The notes under the pieces: generated by a model | What the model was told of the DNA's origin: nothing | The model's input: the letters and a program-made list of their open reading frames with translations, nothing else | Databases searched by the model: none | Part shown: positions 36,191-45,743 of the stretch, piece by piece | How the letters are laid out: every line of letters begins with the position of its first letter | Numbering within the stretch: position 1 is the stretch's first letter | Assembly: GCA_900541695.1 (NCBI GenBank) | Contig: UQKL01000003.1 | Location: 62,001 to 126,000, forward strand | Direction of reading: 5' to 3' | Origin: an uncultured Collinsella sp. | GTDB taxonomy: Bacteria; Actinomycetota; Coriobacteriia; Coriobacteriales; Coriobacteriaceae | Length of the DNA: 64,000 nucleotides | Program-made: the position numbers and the translations under genes

Positions 36191-36712
36191 TTGGTTATCT
36201 TGGGTATCGACCCCGGTTTGGCCCATACGGGCTGGGGGATTATCGAGGAGCGACGTGGCGAGGTTCGCTGCCGTGCCTACGGTTGTATCGAGACCAGCGC
36301 GGGCAGCCCGCTCGCGGTGCGCCTGTCGCATATCGCCCACGACCTCAAGGGCGTCGTCGAACGCTACCGTCCCGATACCGCGGCTATCGAGAGCATCTAC
36401 TTTGGCGCTAACGTCCGCTCGGCCATCCCCACGGCGCATGCCCGCGGTGCCGCGCTCGTGGCGCTTTCGGAATGCGCGCTCGAGATTGGCGAATACACGC
36501 CCATGCAGATTAAGCAGGCCGTGGTGGGCACGGGTGCCGCAGACAAGCGGCAGGTTGCCTACATGGTGCGCACGCTCACGCAGCTCGATCACGACCCTCA
36601 CCCAGACCATGCCGCCGATGCCCTAGCTTGCGCCATCTGTCACGTTAACCTAAGCCGCACCCGGGCGCTTACCGGCGGCGAGTTCTATCAACAGAGAGGA
36701 ACCGGATACTGA
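36191..36712 (+). CDS. ruvC: Holliday junction resolvase RuvC
   Basis: This 173-residue endonuclease cleaves Holliday junctions. The catalytic acids are present: Asp in ILGIDPGLA (residues 3-11), Glu in AAIESIYFG near 64, and Asp in HPDHAADALACAI near 140. Start: TTG 36191, set by GGGGAGG (36179-36185) 5 bp upstream and by the family N-terminus; upstream GTG 36161 would include the ribosome binding site. The stop overlaps the ruvA start. Confidence 0.95.
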   Translation: MVILGIDPGLAHTGWGIIEERRGEVRCRAYGCIETSAGSPLAVRLSHIAHDLKGVVERYRPDTAAIESIYFGANVRSAIPTAHARGAALVALSECALEIGEYTPMQIKQAVVGTGAADKRQVAYMVRTLTQLDHDPHPDHAADALACAICHVNLSRTRALTGGEFYQQRGTGY

Positions 36713-37332
36713 TGATCTCCCAGCTCCATGGAACGCTTATCGAGGCCACGATGAGCTCGGCCGTCGTCGATGTGTCGGGCGTGGGCTTTGAGCTCGGTAT
36801 TTCGGGCAGCACTGCCGCCACGCTGCCTACGCCCGGCGGTGAGGTTCGCCTCTATACCCGCATGCAGGTGCGCGAGGACGCCATGACGCTTTTTGGCTTT
36901 GCTTCCAAGGACGAGCGCACGATGTTCGATCGGCTCGTTTCTGTCTCGGGCGTCGGTCCACGCCTGGCGCTTGCCGTGCTTTCCACCTATACCGTGGGAC
37001 AGCTGTATTCCCTGGTAATGGCCGAGGATGACAAGGGCATGGCCAAGGTGCCCGGTGTGGGCAAAAAGACCGCCCAACGCCTCATCTTGGAGCTCAAGAG
37101 TACCTTTGCCAAGGACAAGGGCTTTGTTCCGGTCGACGTAATTCCCGGTCAGGTTGCGATGCCGGTTCCCGCCGCCGCTCCCTCGGCGATCGATGACGCC
37201 CGCGCGGCGCTCCTTTCCATGGGCTTTAGCCCTCAGGAGACCGAGGTTGCCCTGAGCGGGTATGATGGGCAGGATATGCGTGTCGAGGATCTGCTCGGCG
37301 CGGCGCTTAAGCGACTCGGAATGGATGCGTGA
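36712..37332 (+). CDS. ruvA: Holliday junction DNA helicase subunit RuvA
   Basis: This 206-residue protein binds the four-way junction. It has an N-terminal OB domain ([12 protein letters not shown]), two helix-hairpin-helix motifs ([12 protein letters not shown] near 81, [16 protein letters not shown] near 116) and a C-terminal RuvB-contact domain. Start ATG 36712 shares one base with the ruvC stop, and its stop overlaps ruvB, so the three are translationally coupled. Confidence 0.96.
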   Translation: MISQLHGTLIEATMSSAVVDVSGVGFELGISGSTAATLPTPGGEVRLYTRMQVREDAMTLFGFASKDERTMFDRLVSVSGVGPRLALAVLSTYTVGQLYSLVMAEDDKGMAKVPGVGKKTAQRLILELKSTFAKDKGFVPVDVIPGQVAMPVPAAAPSAIDDARAALLSMGFSPQETEVALSGYDGQDMRVEDLLGAALKRLGMDA

Positions 37333-38399
37333 TGTGGGAAGCCGATGACTCTCAGGACCTGTGGGCGACGCCCGGCAACTCGCCGGCGGCATCCATGGCG
37401 CACGGTGAGCGCATGGTGGGCTCGGAGCTGACGCCCGAAGACCTCGATGTCGACCGTACCCTGCGTCCCCAGCGCCTGGACGACTACTGCGGTCAGGAGC
37501 ATATCAAGCAGAGCCTTCGCGTGCTGATCGAGGCGGCGCAGAGCCGTGGCGAGACGCTCGACCACGTGATCTTCTCGGGTCCTCCGGGCCTGGGCAAGAC
37601 CACGCTGGCTACCGTTATCGCCAACGAGCTGGGCGCTCAGATCAAGACGACGAGTGGCCCGGCCATTGCGCGTACCGGCGACCTCGCGGCTATCCTGACT
37701 AACTTGCAGCCGGGTGACGTACTGTTTATCGACGAGATCCACCGACTCAACCGTTCGGTCGAGGAAGTTCTGTATCCCGCGATGGAGGACTTTGCGCTCG
37801 ATATCGTTATCGGTAAGGGTCCGGCGGCGCGCTCGATTCGCCTGGATATCCCTAAGTTCACGCTGGTGGCGGCAACGACTCGCTCGGGCATGCTGACCGG
37901 CCCGCTGCGCGACCGCTTTGGCATTTCGTATCGCCTGGATTACTACACGGTCGAGGAGCTTGCCCAGATCGTGACCCGCTCGGCGACCATCTTGGGCGTG
38001 ACGATAGACCATCCGAGTGCGCTCGAGATCGGCTCGCGTTCGCGTGGCACGCCGCGCCTGGCCAACCGTCTGCTCAAACGCGTGCGCGACTATGCGCAGG
38101 TGCGCGGCAACGGTCCTATTGAGCTTGATATTTGCCGTCAGGCACTCGAGTTCTTCGAGATTGATGAGCTTGGTCTGGACTGGATGGATATTCGCATCTT
38201 GGAGACGCTCGCCAAGACGTTCTCCGGCCGTGCCGTGGGCCTGACGACCCTTGCCAGCGCGGTGGGCGAGGACCCGGGTACGCTCGAGGATGTCTATGAG
38301 CCCTATCTGCTGCAGTGCGGCTTGATGATTCGCACGCCCCAGGGCCGTCAGGCAACGCTTCGCACCTTTGAGCACTTGGGGATTGAACCTACCATTTAG
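37332..38399 (+). CDS. ruvB: Holliday junction DNA helicase RuvB
   Basis: This 355-residue AAA+ motor has Walker [12 protein letters not shown] near residue 86, Walker [11 protein letters not shown] near 132, sensor [18 protein letters not shown] near 180, and a C-terminal winged helix with [12 protein letters not shown] near 302. ATG 37332 overlaps the ruvA stop (TGATG). An N-terminal extension of about 40 acidic residues is a little longer than usual. Confidence 0.96.
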   Translation: MWEADDSQDLWATPGNSPAASMAHGERMVGSELTPEDLDVDRTLRPQRLDDYCGQEHIKQSLRVLIEAAQSRGETLDHVIFSGPPGLGKTTLATVIANELGAQIKTTSGPAIARTGDLAAILTNLQPGDVLFIDEIHRLNRSVEEVLYPAMEDFALDIVIGKGPAARSIRLDIPKFTLVAATTRSGMLTGPLRDRFGISYRLDYYTVEELAQIVTRSATILGVTIDHPSALEIGSRSRGTPRLANRLLKRVRDYAQVRGNGPIELDICRQALEFFEIDELGLDWMDIRILETLAKTFSGRAVGLTTLASAVGEDPGTLEDVYEPYLLQCGLMIRTPQGRQATLRTFEHLGIEPTI

Positions 38400-38543
38400 G
38401 GCGCTTTGTTTTGGCGGGCTGTTAAGCTATCGCTGAGCATTGGATAAACATATCGCCATTCATCGGTTACGGGTGTTTTACTATTGCGCGCCCGTGCTAT
38501 GCTGAATTGGTCTTTTTCTCATTCGGTAACGAAAGGACCGCCC

Positions 38544-40211
38544 ATGCCTACTGACATCGAAATCGCACGTTCTGTCACGCCGCTGCCTATTACCGAGGTG
38601 GCCAAGAACGCCGGCGTCGACGTTAAGCACCTGATTCCGTACGGCTTCGACAAGGCTAAGGTCGATTATTCACTGCTCAACGAGCCGACTGATCACCAGG
38701 CCAAGCTCGTCCTCGTGACCGCTATCAACCCAACGCCTGCGGGCGAGGGCAAGACCACCACGACCATCGGTCTGGCCGACGGCCTGCGCCGTCGCGGCGT
38801 CAAGAGCGCCGTGGCCCTGCGCGAGCCTTCGCTTGGCCCCGTCTTTGGCGTTAAGGGCGGCGCTGCCGGCGGCGGCTGGGCTCAGGTCATCCCCATGGAG
38901 GATATCAACCTGCACTTTACCGGCGACTTCCATGCCATCGGTGCTGCCAACAACCTGCTGGCCGCCATGCTCGACAACCATATTCAGCAGGGCAACCAGC
39001 TTGGCATCGACGTTAAACGCATCACTTGGAAGCGCGTCGTCGATATGAACGACCGTCAGCTGCGCCACGTCATCGACGGTATTGGCGGTAAGGCCCAGGG
39101 CGTGCCGCGCGAGGACGGCTTCGATATCACCGTCGCCTCCGAGGTCATGGCAATCCTGTGCCTGTCTACGAGCATTAACGACCTCAAGGAGCGCCTGGGC
39201 GAGATCGTCGTCGGCTACAGCTTTGCCGGCGAGCCTGTCCGTGCCCGCGACCTTAAGGCCCAGGGTGCCATGGCCGCGTTGCTTAAGGACGCGCTCAAGC
39301 CCAACCTGGTGCAAACGCTCGAGGGCACGCCCGCGTTTGTCCACGGCGGCCCCTTCGCCAACATCGCCCACGGCTGCAACTCTATCATGGCCACGCGTAT
39401 GGCGATGCGCTTTGGCGATGTTGCCATTACCGAGGCCGGCTTCGGTGCCGATCTGGGTGCCGAGAAGTTCCTCGACATCAAGTGCCGTATGACGGGCGTT
39501 CGCCCCAGCGCCGTCGTGGTCGTCGCGACCGCTCGTGCGCTGAAGTACAACGGTGGCGTCGCCAAGGCCGACCTCAACGAGGAGAACCTCGAGGCACTCA
39601 AGGCCGGCATGCCCAACCTGCTGCGTCACGTCGACAACATCCAGAACGTTTATGGTCTGCCCTGCGTGGTCGCCATCAACCGCTTCCCGACGGACACCGA
39701 GGCCGAGCTTGCGCTCATCGAGTCCGAGTGTCAGAAGCTCGGCGTCAACGTTAAGCTTTCCGAGGTCTGGGCCAAGGGCGGCGAGGGCGCGCTCGAGCTT
39801 GCCGATGAGGTCATGCGTCTGATTGAGCAGCCGAGCGAGCTCAAGTTTGCCTATGAGGACGGCGCCGATGTGGCCGACGCTCTTGAGGCCATTGCCATCA
39901 AGGTCTACCGCGCCGACGGCGTCGACTTTACGCCGGCCGCCAAGCGCCAGCTCGCCGAGCTGCGCGAGAACGGCTTTGGCAACCTGCCGGTGTGCGTGGC
40001 CAAGACGCAGTACAGCTTTAGCGACAACGCCAAGGCCCTGGGCGCTCCCGAGAACTTCCGCATCACGGTGCGCGAGCTCAAGGTTTCCGCCGGTGCCCAC
40101 TTTGTGGTCGCATTGACTGGCAGTGTTCTGACCATGCCGGGCTTGCCCAAGGTCCCCGCGGCTGAGAACATCGACGTCGACAGCGACGGCAACATCACCG
40201 GCCTGTTCTAA
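38544..40211 (+). CDS. fhs: Formate-tetrahydrofolate ligase
   Basis: This 555-residue enzyme makes 10-formyl-THF from formate, ATP and THF. It has the N-terminal [14 protein letters not shown]-loop [14 protein letters not shown] near residue 64, [19 protein letters not shown] near 93 and [13 protein letters not shown] near 297. ATG 38544 follows GAAAGGA; a -10-like TATGCT lies near 38498. It works with fchA-folD about 10 kb downstream. A strong terminator follows. Confidence 0.97.
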   Translation: MPTDIEIARSVTPLPITEVAKNAGVDVKHLIPYGFDKAKVDYSLLNEPTDHQAKLVLVTAINPTPAGEGKTTTTIGLADGLRRRGVKSAVALREPSLGPVFGVKGGAAGGGWAQVIPMEDINLHFTGDFHAIGAANNLLAAMLDNHIQQGNQLGIDVKRITWKRVVDMNDRQLRHVIDGIGGKAQGVPREDGFDITVASEVMAILCLSTSINDLKERLGEIVVGYSFAGEPVRARDLKAQGAMAALLKDALKPNLVQTLEGTPAFVHGGPFANIAHGCNSIMATRMAMRFGDVAITEAGFGADLGAEKFLDIKCRMTGVRPSAVVVVATARALKYNGGVAKADLNEENLEALKAGMPNLLRHVDNIQNVYGLPCVVAINRFPTDTEAELALIESECQKLGVNVKLSEVWAKGGEGALELADEVMRLIEQPSELKFAYEDGADVADALEAIAIKVYRADGVDFTPAAKRQLAELRENGFGNLPVCVAKTQYSFSDNAKALGAPENFRITVRELKVSAGAHFVVALTGSVLTMPGLPKVPAAENIDVDSDGNITGLF

Positions 40212-40236
40212 GCCTGTTGCCCCTAGCTGCCTGCCC

Positions 40237-40273
40237 GCCCCGCCGTGCCCCCAAGGCCCGGCGGGGCTTTTTT
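40237..40273 (+). terminator. Terminator of fhs
   Basis: GCCCCGCCG (40237-40245) / CGGCGGGGC (40259-40267), followed by six T. Confidence 0.93.
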
Positions 40274-40390
40274 ATCCTTAGGCCCGCGCATGTCTTGTAG
40301 ATACCGACGGGCTCTGCCCATCATAGGCTTTTGCGCGGGTAGAATGCATGGATAACTTGATGCTCACGCGCGACGGAAAGGAATCGTTGC

Positions 40391-41380
40391 ATGGATCAGG
40401 ACAAGACAACCGTGATGGGCGGCTACGGTTCCGCGCAGGCTGGCGATAGCGCCGATGCGACCCGCGTTGTTCCCAACCTCGGTTATACCGACCCCGCCGC
40501 GACGCAGCCTTCTGCCGAGCCCACCCGGGTTATGGGCTATGGCGACACGGCGCAGGATTCTTACGCTACATCTTCGCAAGGCCCCTATGGCAACGCAGCT
40601 CCGGATCCGTTTGATTACGCGCCGCAGGATTCTTATGCTGCCTCGACGCCGAATCCCTATGACAACCTGCCGCAGAATCCCATTCCGCAGCCTCAGCAGA
40701 CGACGTATATGCCTCGCACGGCGCAGCCTCGCTACGAGTCGCGCGAGCCGTATCGCGAGTACCCCAAGTCGATTCCGCAATATGGCGAGGACGAGGAGAA
40801 GAAGCCGTCGCGTTCGTCGAGCGTGATCAAGAAGATCCTCATCGTACTGGCGATCTTCTTTGCGCTGTCGGTTGTGTTTGCCATTGTGTCGGGCATGCTC
40901 AACAAGCGAGGGAGTTCAACGGCCGATACCGCTGCCGAGCAAACCGAGTCCGCCTCGTCTAGCACCGTCGATCTGAGCGATATCCCGGGGCAGTACTGGT
41001 CCAACGCCAAGAAGCTCCTTAAGTCGCGCGGCGCCGATCTTTCGAATGCCGTGGTCCTGACTGATGATGGCTCAACGCCCGTCGTCGATGCCAACTGGAT
41101 CGTTACTTCTGCTTACTATAACGACAGCGGCAACCTCGAAATTCAGCTCACGCACAAGAACAGCTCGGGCAACTCGTCCGACGGCCAAAGCGGTACCGAC
41201 GGCTCGAGCTCCAATACGCTGGAGGACTTGAGCAACAAGGCACAGGAGCTTGGGGATAAGGCCCAAGAGCTGGGTGATACGGCCCAGAACCTGGGCGACA
41301 CCGCTCAGAACTTGGGCGACATGGCGACGGATGCCTGGAACGCCCTACAAAACGGCATCTCGGGCGCGCAGGGAAACTAG
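40391..41380 (+). CDS. Single-TM protein with disordered cytoplasmic head and heptad-like tail
   Basis: I do not recognise this 329-residue protein. Residues 1-140 are P/Q/Y/T-rich and probably disordered, with three similar blocks DKTTVMGGYG, DATRVVPNLGY and EPTRVMGYGD. A basic stretch leads into one hydrophobic segment (about 146-166). The outer part has a small folded-looking region (PGQYWSNAKKLLKSRGAD) and a tail of seven-residue repeats AQELGDK/AQNLGDT. The repeated Thr-x-Val blocks recall phosphothreonine sites read by FHA proteins in Actinobacteria, but that is speculative. It lies between fhs and a convergent CDF gene. Confidence 0.75.
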   Translation: MDQDKTTVMGGYGSAQAGDSADATRVVPNLGYTDPAATQPSAEPTRVMGYGDTAQDSYATSSQGPYGNAAPDPFDYAPQDSYAASTPNPYDNLPQNPIPQPQQTTYMPRTAQPRYESREPYREYPKSIPQYGEDEEKKPSRSSSVIKKILIVLAIFFALSVVFAIVSGMLNKRGSSTADTAAEQTESASSSTVDLSDIPGQYWSNAKKLLKSRGADLSNAVVLTDDGSTPVVDANWIVTSAYYNDSGNLEIQLTHKNSSGNSSDGQSGTDGSSSNTLEDLSNKAQELGDKAQELGDTAQNLGDTAQNLGDMATDAWNALQNGISGAQGN

Positions 41381-41392
41381 CTGTTAAGCGGG

Positions 41393-42574
41393 CTACAGCT
41401 GCTCGGCCGGACGCTCGGGCGAGCTGAAGCCCGAATCAAATGTGACGACGCACGAGACGTTGGGCCGGCGCTCGTGCACGATGCGCGTGACGAGCTCCAG
41501 CAGCTCCTCGTCGGATATATTAAAGCCGTCGGGACGCACCAGGTCAAACGAAACGAACCCGTCGTGCTCGTGCAGGTCGTGGATGGAGAGTGCGGGGTCG
41601 ATCTGCATGATGCCGCGCTTGACCCAGCCGCGCAGGTCGTCGCCGGTGGTGGCGATGGGGTCGCAGTGCAGCGTGATACCAATGCCCATCTGGCGCTTGA
41701 TGTCGTGCTCGATGGTGTCCAGAATCTCGTGGTGCTCAAACGCGTCGCCCTCGCCGGGCATCTCCACGTGGGCGCTGGCAAACTGACGACCGGGGCCATA
41801 GTCATGCACCATCAGGTCGTGTGTGCCCAAGACCTGCGGATAGGACATGATCTTGTCGCGGATTGCCTGGACGAGCTTGGGGTCGGGCGCTTGCCCCAGC
41901 AACGGGCTGATGGCGTCGCGCACCAGGCCCATGCCGCTGATGCAAATGAAGATGCCCACGCCCAGGCCCGCCCAGCCGTCGAGGTCAAAGCCGGTCGTCT
42001 GCGAAACAAGCGCCGCCACCAAGACCGAGCCCGAGGTAATGACGTCGTTTTTGGAGTCCTGCGCTGTGGCGATGAGCGTCTCCGAGTCGATGCGATCGCC
42101 CAGCGTGCGGTTGAACGCTGCCATCCAGAATTTGACGAGCATGGACAAGACGAGGGCGGCTAAGGAGAGCGCCGAATATGCAGTGGGGGAAGGTTTGATG
42201 ATTTTGGTGACCGACTCGAGGATCAGATTGATGCCGACGGCGCAAACCAGGACGGCGACGAACAGGCCGGCTAGGTACTCGTAGCGGCCGTGACCATAGG
42301 GGTGGCCTTCGTCTGCCGGGCGGCTGGCAAGGCGGAAACCGAGCAGGCTCACAATGTTGCTCGAGGCATCGGAGAGGTTGTTGAAAGCGTCGGCGATGAG
42401 CGAGACAGAGCCGGCGAGCAGGCCCGCGATGCCCTTGGCTAGGCACAGGGTGATGTTGAGGCCAATGCAGATGAGGCTTGCGGCAAAGCCCGCGTTGGTG
42501 CGGCAGGAGGTATCGACCGGCTCGCCCTCGCCGCCGGGAACAAGCGTATGTACCAGCCGATTTACAAATAGCAT
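41393..42574 (-). CDS. Cation diffusion facilitator (CDF) transporter
   Basis: This 393-residue efflux transporter for divalent metals has six membrane segments. Metal-site residues are visible in SLIADAFNNLSDASSN near residue 60 and the partner segment ATAQDSKNDVITSGS near 172. The C-terminal region (QVLGTHDLMVHDYGPG) is the cytoplasmic dimer domain, followed by an extra domain of about 90 residues. GHPYGHGRYEYLAGL is the family loop. Start ATG 42574 has GAGG 9 bp upstream. Metal identity (Zn, Mn, Fe) cannot be decided by eye. Confidence 0.92.
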   Translation of the reverse strand: MLFVNRLVHTLVPGGEGEPVDTSCRTNAGFAASLICIGLNITLCLAKGIAGLLAGSVSLIADAFNNLSDASSNIVSLLGFRLASRPADEGHPYGHGRYEYLAGLFVAVLVCAVGINLILESVTKIIKPSPTAYSALSLAALVLSMLVKFWMAAFNRTLGDRIDSETLIATAQDSKNDVITSGSVLVAALVSQTTGFDLDGWAGLGVGIFICISGMGLVRDAISPLLGQAPDPKLVQAIRDKIMSYPQVLGTHDLMVHDYGPGRQFASAHVEMPGEGDAFEHHEILDTIEHDIKRQMGIGITLHCDPIATTGDDLRGWVKRGIMQIDPALSIHDLHEHDGFVSFDLVRPDGFNISDEELLELVTRIVHERRPNVSCVVTFDSGFSSPERPAEQL

Positions 42575-42745
42575 AGCGGTCGTCCTCACAATCATGTTTA
42601 AGGGGATAGTGTAGCTCGCGCGGGGGCGTCGTGCACCGATGCTCAGAAAATGCAGTAATAGTCTGCCTGTGCTAACGAGCGAGCCTTCTCGTCTGCCTGA
42701 GTGGTCCATTTTGGGCCACATGGGTATGGGCATGTGCCTGTTTGC

Positions 42746-42764
42746 TCGACATACTTAATGTCGA
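42746..42764. promoter_or_regulatory. Inverted repeat in the CDF / zinc-ribbon divergent region
   Basis: TCGACAT (42746-42752) and ATGTCGA (42758-42764) are perfect inverted repeats with a 5-bp spacer, 28 bp before the zinc-ribbon gene. It may be an operator or a leader hairpin. Confidence 0.4.
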
Positions 42765-42792
42765 CAGCCCCTGTGCAAAGGAGGACGTTTCC

Positions 42793-44130
42793 ATGGACGA
42801 GATGTTTGCCATTAAATGTCAAAACTGCGGCGGCCCTATGTACTCGCACCAGGCTAAGCGCAGCTTTGAGTGCGCCTATTGCGGCACGGTGGTTCCGTGG
42901 CAGGCTGATGCGGGGGAGCCCAAGAGCGCCCTGGGCATTCGCCATACGCCGTTGACGGTGGTGGATGGACTGCTCAAGCTCACGCATGTGTCGCAACTCG
43001 AGCGCCCGGAGGACCCGGACTGGTATTTCTTCAATTCGCACTGGCGCAATCAGTCGGTCCTGGAACATCTGCTGTGGGAGGATCGCGGCACGGCGCAGGA
43101 GTTCCAAGAGGCCACGCATGTGAGCATTCCTTGCCCCTTCTGTGGTGCGTCCTTTGAGGGCGAGTCGACCCAGCGCGTGTTTGAGTGCCCGTCCTGCGGC
43201 AACAAGATCGGCATTGCCGACCTGCTCAAGCCGGGGACGTTTAGCAAGCGCCTGACCATGGGCGTAGGTGCGGAGTATGTGCCTGAGCAGGGTATTCCTT
43301 GCGAAATCTCGCCGCAGCAGGCACGTGCCAACGCGCTGCAGCTGGTGCGTCAGTATCCGGATGCCTTTGCCGGGCACGATGTAGAAGATGCGATCCAAAA
43401 CGACATGATGCTCTTCTACTTCCCCATGGCGCTGGCGGACCTGCGCATGATGGCGAGCTTCCCGGGCAAGGGCCTGAGCAAGGAGACCCTGGTGTACTAC
43501 GAGGTGCTCGACTGGGCATATCCCAGGGCAAACTACCTGGACGTTCGCCTCATGGGCATTTTGGAGCCATGGGACTTTGCCAAGGTCGGCCCGTTCGATC
43601 CCGCCATGCAGGAAGGCGACTTCCGCGTTGTCTCTGTCGGTGCGTCTACCAAGGACCAGGTGGTCATTGATAAGTTGGCACTCGACGTTGCGGGCAACGA
43701 TGCCGAGGCGGTACTGGGGCTCAATAAAAAGAGTATCCGCACGTGGGCATGCAAGGCCCGCAAGCACAAGGACGGCCTAGTTATGGTGCCGGTGTACTTT
43801 GTCGACCGTCCGGCAACGGACGGCCGCGACGGCGAGCAGGTGCGCATTGCCGTAAACGGCCAGACGGGCCGCGCGGCCGCGGTGGTGTTTAGCGACAAGC
43901 GCGAGACGCATATCGTGGCGCCGCTCAACCCGAGCCTGCATCTGTCCGGCGAAAGTACCGTGCATGCCACGCCCATCGAGGTCAAATACGTTAAGTCGCC
44001 GTTTCTGTACCAGATCGTGCGCCGTGGAGGCGGCGAGCAACCGCGTCAGGTGGCAGCGGTTGCCGAGGGTTCCTACCGAGAAGAAAAGCCCAAACGTCGC
44101 GGCCTGCTGGGTGCGCTATTTGGTAAGTAG
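42793..44130 (+). CDS. Protein with two TFIIB-type zinc ribbons
   Basis: This 445-residue protein has two zinc-ribbon motifs: IKCQNCGG with FECAYCG (residues 9-32), and IPCPFCGA with FECPSCGNK (about 112-136). The rest is soluble, ending in a basic GLLGALFGK. This resembles Gram-positive 'TFIIB-type zinc ribbon-containing protein' families of unknown function. ATG 42793 follows AAAGGAGG. It is divergent from a metal efflux gene, which may be coincidence. Confidence 0.8.
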   Translation: MDEMFAIKCQNCGGPMYSHQAKRSFECAYCGTVVPWQADAGEPKSALGIRHTPLTVVDGLLKLTHVSQLERPEDPDWYFFNSHWRNQSVLEHLLWEDRGTAQEFQEATHVSIPCPFCGASFEGESTQRVFECPSCGNKIGIADLLKPGTFSKRLTMGVGAEYVPEQGIPCEISPQQARANALQLVRQYPDAFAGHDVEDAIQNDMMLFYFPMALADLRMMASFPGKGLSKETLVYYEVLDWAYPRANYLDVRLMGILEPWDFAKVGPFDPAMQEGDFRVVSVGASTKDQVVIDKLALDVAGNDAEAVLGLNKKSIRTWACKARKHKDGLVMVPVYFVDRPATDGRDGEQVRIAVNGQTGRAAAVVFSDKRETHIVAPLNPSLHLSGESTVHATPIEVKYVKSPFLYQIVRRGGGEQPRQVAAVAEGSYREEKPKRRGLLGALFGK

Positions 44131-44350
44131 GGGAGTGGTGTCAGTTGGCGCTGCGATCCGATAGCTAGAGGAACGGGGCAGCTCGCAGGAGTGCGGACTG
44201 TCGTCTGATTGTTTGAGGGTGCCAGATGTAAATAATCGGTGGAGCGGCTGCAAAAGAGCCGTCTCGCTGGGTAAAATCAGGATGTGCCGCGGAACCCGCT
44301 CCTCAGCTAGTCACACTTCGGAAGCGCGGGCAACGCAGGTATTATCGTCT

Positions 44351-44378
44351 AAAGGGCCGGCTGCAACCGGCCCTTTTT
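44351..44378. terminator. Terminator-like hairpin in the 44.1-44.6 kb gap
   Basis: AAAGGGCCGG (44351-44360) / CCGGCCCTTT (44367-44376), loop CTGCAA, with five T at 44374-44378. The stem can act in either direction. The stretch 44131-44350 upstream has no gene I can support; it could be an untranslated transcript ending here. Confidence 0.8.
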
Positions 44379-44398
44379 ATGACTCCCTTCGCTATCCG

Positions 44399-44491
44399 TT
44401 ACTGCTTATATTCCCGCCAGATCGAGTAGAGGTTCCGGGCAATGCCGGTCACATACATCGAGAGGCGCAGGATTTCAAGAAACAAGTTCAT
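44399..44491 (-). CDS. Possible 30-residue hydrophobic peptide
   Basis: The frame reads MNLFLEILRLSMYVTGIARN followed by LYSIWREYKQ: a short amphipathic or membrane-active helix with a charged end. It is preceded by GGGGTGAAG and followed 20 bp later by the hairpin at 44351. The size and composition resemble small membrane peptides or type I toxins. There is no other support. The rest of 44492-44634 shows nothing recognisable. Confidence 0.35.
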   Translation of the reverse strand: MNLFLEILRLSMYVTGIARNLYSIWREYKQ

Positions 44492-44634
44492 AGGCTTCAC
44501 CCCAATCGGAGATCGGAGCGTTGCCCGCAGGCGGATTCCGCGGCAGTCAAGATTTTACCTCACAGGCCGCGGTGGGAGACATCCTGCCCATTCCATGGTT
44601 TGGAACAGTGTCGATCTAACGGGCAATCAAACCC

Positions 44635-44856
44635 CTAGCACTCTTTGAATTGAGCAAGCATCTGCCCGAAGAAGCTGAGCCCGGATGGCTCATAAATGAG
44701 TGAGCCGCCATCTTCGGTTCGGTAGACCCCGCAGGGGAGGTAACGCCCGTCGGGGAGAACATAGAGGTTGGCTTCTTCCTTCAGTCCTGCTGGAAATAGC
44801 GGAATCCCGTTTTCGTCCACTTGGAACTCGTCTATATTTGCGATCTTTCTTTCCGT
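44635..44856 (-). CDS. Small protein, apparent ACG start after a perfect ribosome binding site
   Basis: This 73-residue frame of unknown function has a distinctive core, NLYVLPDGRYLPCGVYR and GGSLIYEPSGLSFFGQML. The only conventional start, GTG 44820, lacks a ribosome binding site. A perfect AGGAGG (minus strand, plus 44861-44866) is followed 4 nt later by ACG (44854-44856), in frame and open through to the core, giving (M)ERKIANIDEFQ. An ATG to ACG change would explain this. It sits 35 bp after the ADP-ribosylglycohydrolase, as the last gene of a minus-strand cluster. Confidence 0.6.
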   Translation of the reverse strand, partial: TERKIANIDEFQVDENGIPLFPAGLKEEANLYVLPDGRYLPCGVYRTEDGGSLIYEPSGLSFFGQMLAQFKEC

Positions 44857-44891
44857 GGTGCCTCCTGGTCAGTTTCTATCGTAAGTGCGCC

Positions 44892-45680
44892 CTAAAACAA
44901 ACACTGCTCTATCAGCTCTTTACCGCGCAAGGCGTCGGTCCACTCCTGCGGAATTGCGTCGATGCCGTATACCGTGCCGGCGAGGGCGCCGGCAACGGCT
45001 GCGGTGGTATCGGTGTCGTCGCCTAGGTTGACGGCGGCAAGCACGCAATCTTCGTAGCTGTTAGTGTTGACGAAGCACCAGGTGGCTGCCTTAAGCGTGT
45101 CGCGCACGAAGCCACCTGACTTGATCTCCTGCTCAGGCATGCCTTTCAGATGGAGTGCCCACGAGGGGAGCGCGTCGTTCATCACATTCCTCATCAGCTC
45201 AACAAATATGATGCATGCATCGGTTGATGTTCTGTGGGCGTGCGTGATTGCCGAGACCTCGCGGATCTCGTTGTCCGTCGCATCGGTGAACGCTAGGGGA
45301 GCGATGCGCATGAGCGATCCGTTGCCGTTGTCGCGCTCGCCGGAGCCTCCTTTGCCGGTGTGCAAAGCGCGGGCGGTCGTGCCGCCGTAATCGAAAACGC
45401 CGTCGATCGTATACTCGCCACGGGCAATCCAACTTACGAACTTGTCGCGCATGTCCGCGGTGTCGATGTGCCCAAGCTCCCTAATCGAGTCGCAGGTAGC
45501 AAGCGTCATGGACGTGTCATCGCTCCAGGTGCCGGCGGGCTGCCCATGCGTGCCGTAGCCGATCATGTCGGTGCATTCGAACGTGCCGCGGGGCCTGAAC
45601 TCGTAGGGAACGCCCAGTGCGTCGCCGACGGCGAGCCCATAGATGCAGTCGCGCAGTGTTGTTTTCGGTCTGTCTGTCAT
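44892..45680 (-). CDS. ADP-ribosylglycohydrolase family protein (DraG-like)
   Basis: This 262-residue protein keeps the DraG metal motifs: GLAVGDALGVPYEF at residues 15-28, WSDDTSMTL near 52 and NLGDDTDTTAAVAGALAG near 220. The family removes ADP-ribose from proteins, nucleic acids or small molecules. ATG 45680 follows AGAGGAGC. It lies 63 bp after a YhcG-type nuclease gene and just before a small unknown protein on the same strand. All metal-binding acids appear intact, so activity is likely; the substrate is unknown. Confidence 0.9.
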   Translation of the reverse strand: MTDRPKTTLRDCIYGLAVGDALGVPYEFRPRGTFECTDMIGYGTHGQPAGTWSDDTSMTLATCDSIRELGHIDTADMRDKFVSWIARGEYTIDGVFDYGGTTARALHTGKGGSGERDNGNGSLMRIAPLAFTDATDNEIREVSAITHAHRTSTDACIIFVELMRNVMNDALPSWALHLKGMPEQEIKSGGFVRDTLKAATWCFVNTNSYEDCVLAAVNLGDDTDTTAAVAGALAGTVYGIDAIPQEWTDALRGKELIEQCLF

Positions 45681-45743
45681 GGAAAGCTCCTCTTATCCCA
45701 GGTGATGTGGAGCGCCATCGGTGGTGTCGGTCGCAACGTATTG

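Noticed and set aside
44131..44385. T-box leader or SRP RNA
   Set aside because: I looked for the GGGTGGnACCGCG box and the SRP GGAAGGAAGCAGC-type loop and found neither; no downstream synthetase gene.
44213..44638. 141-codon plus-strand frame
   Set aside because: No ribosome binding site, Arg/Pro/Ser-rich composition without structure, and it runs through the hairpin at 44351.
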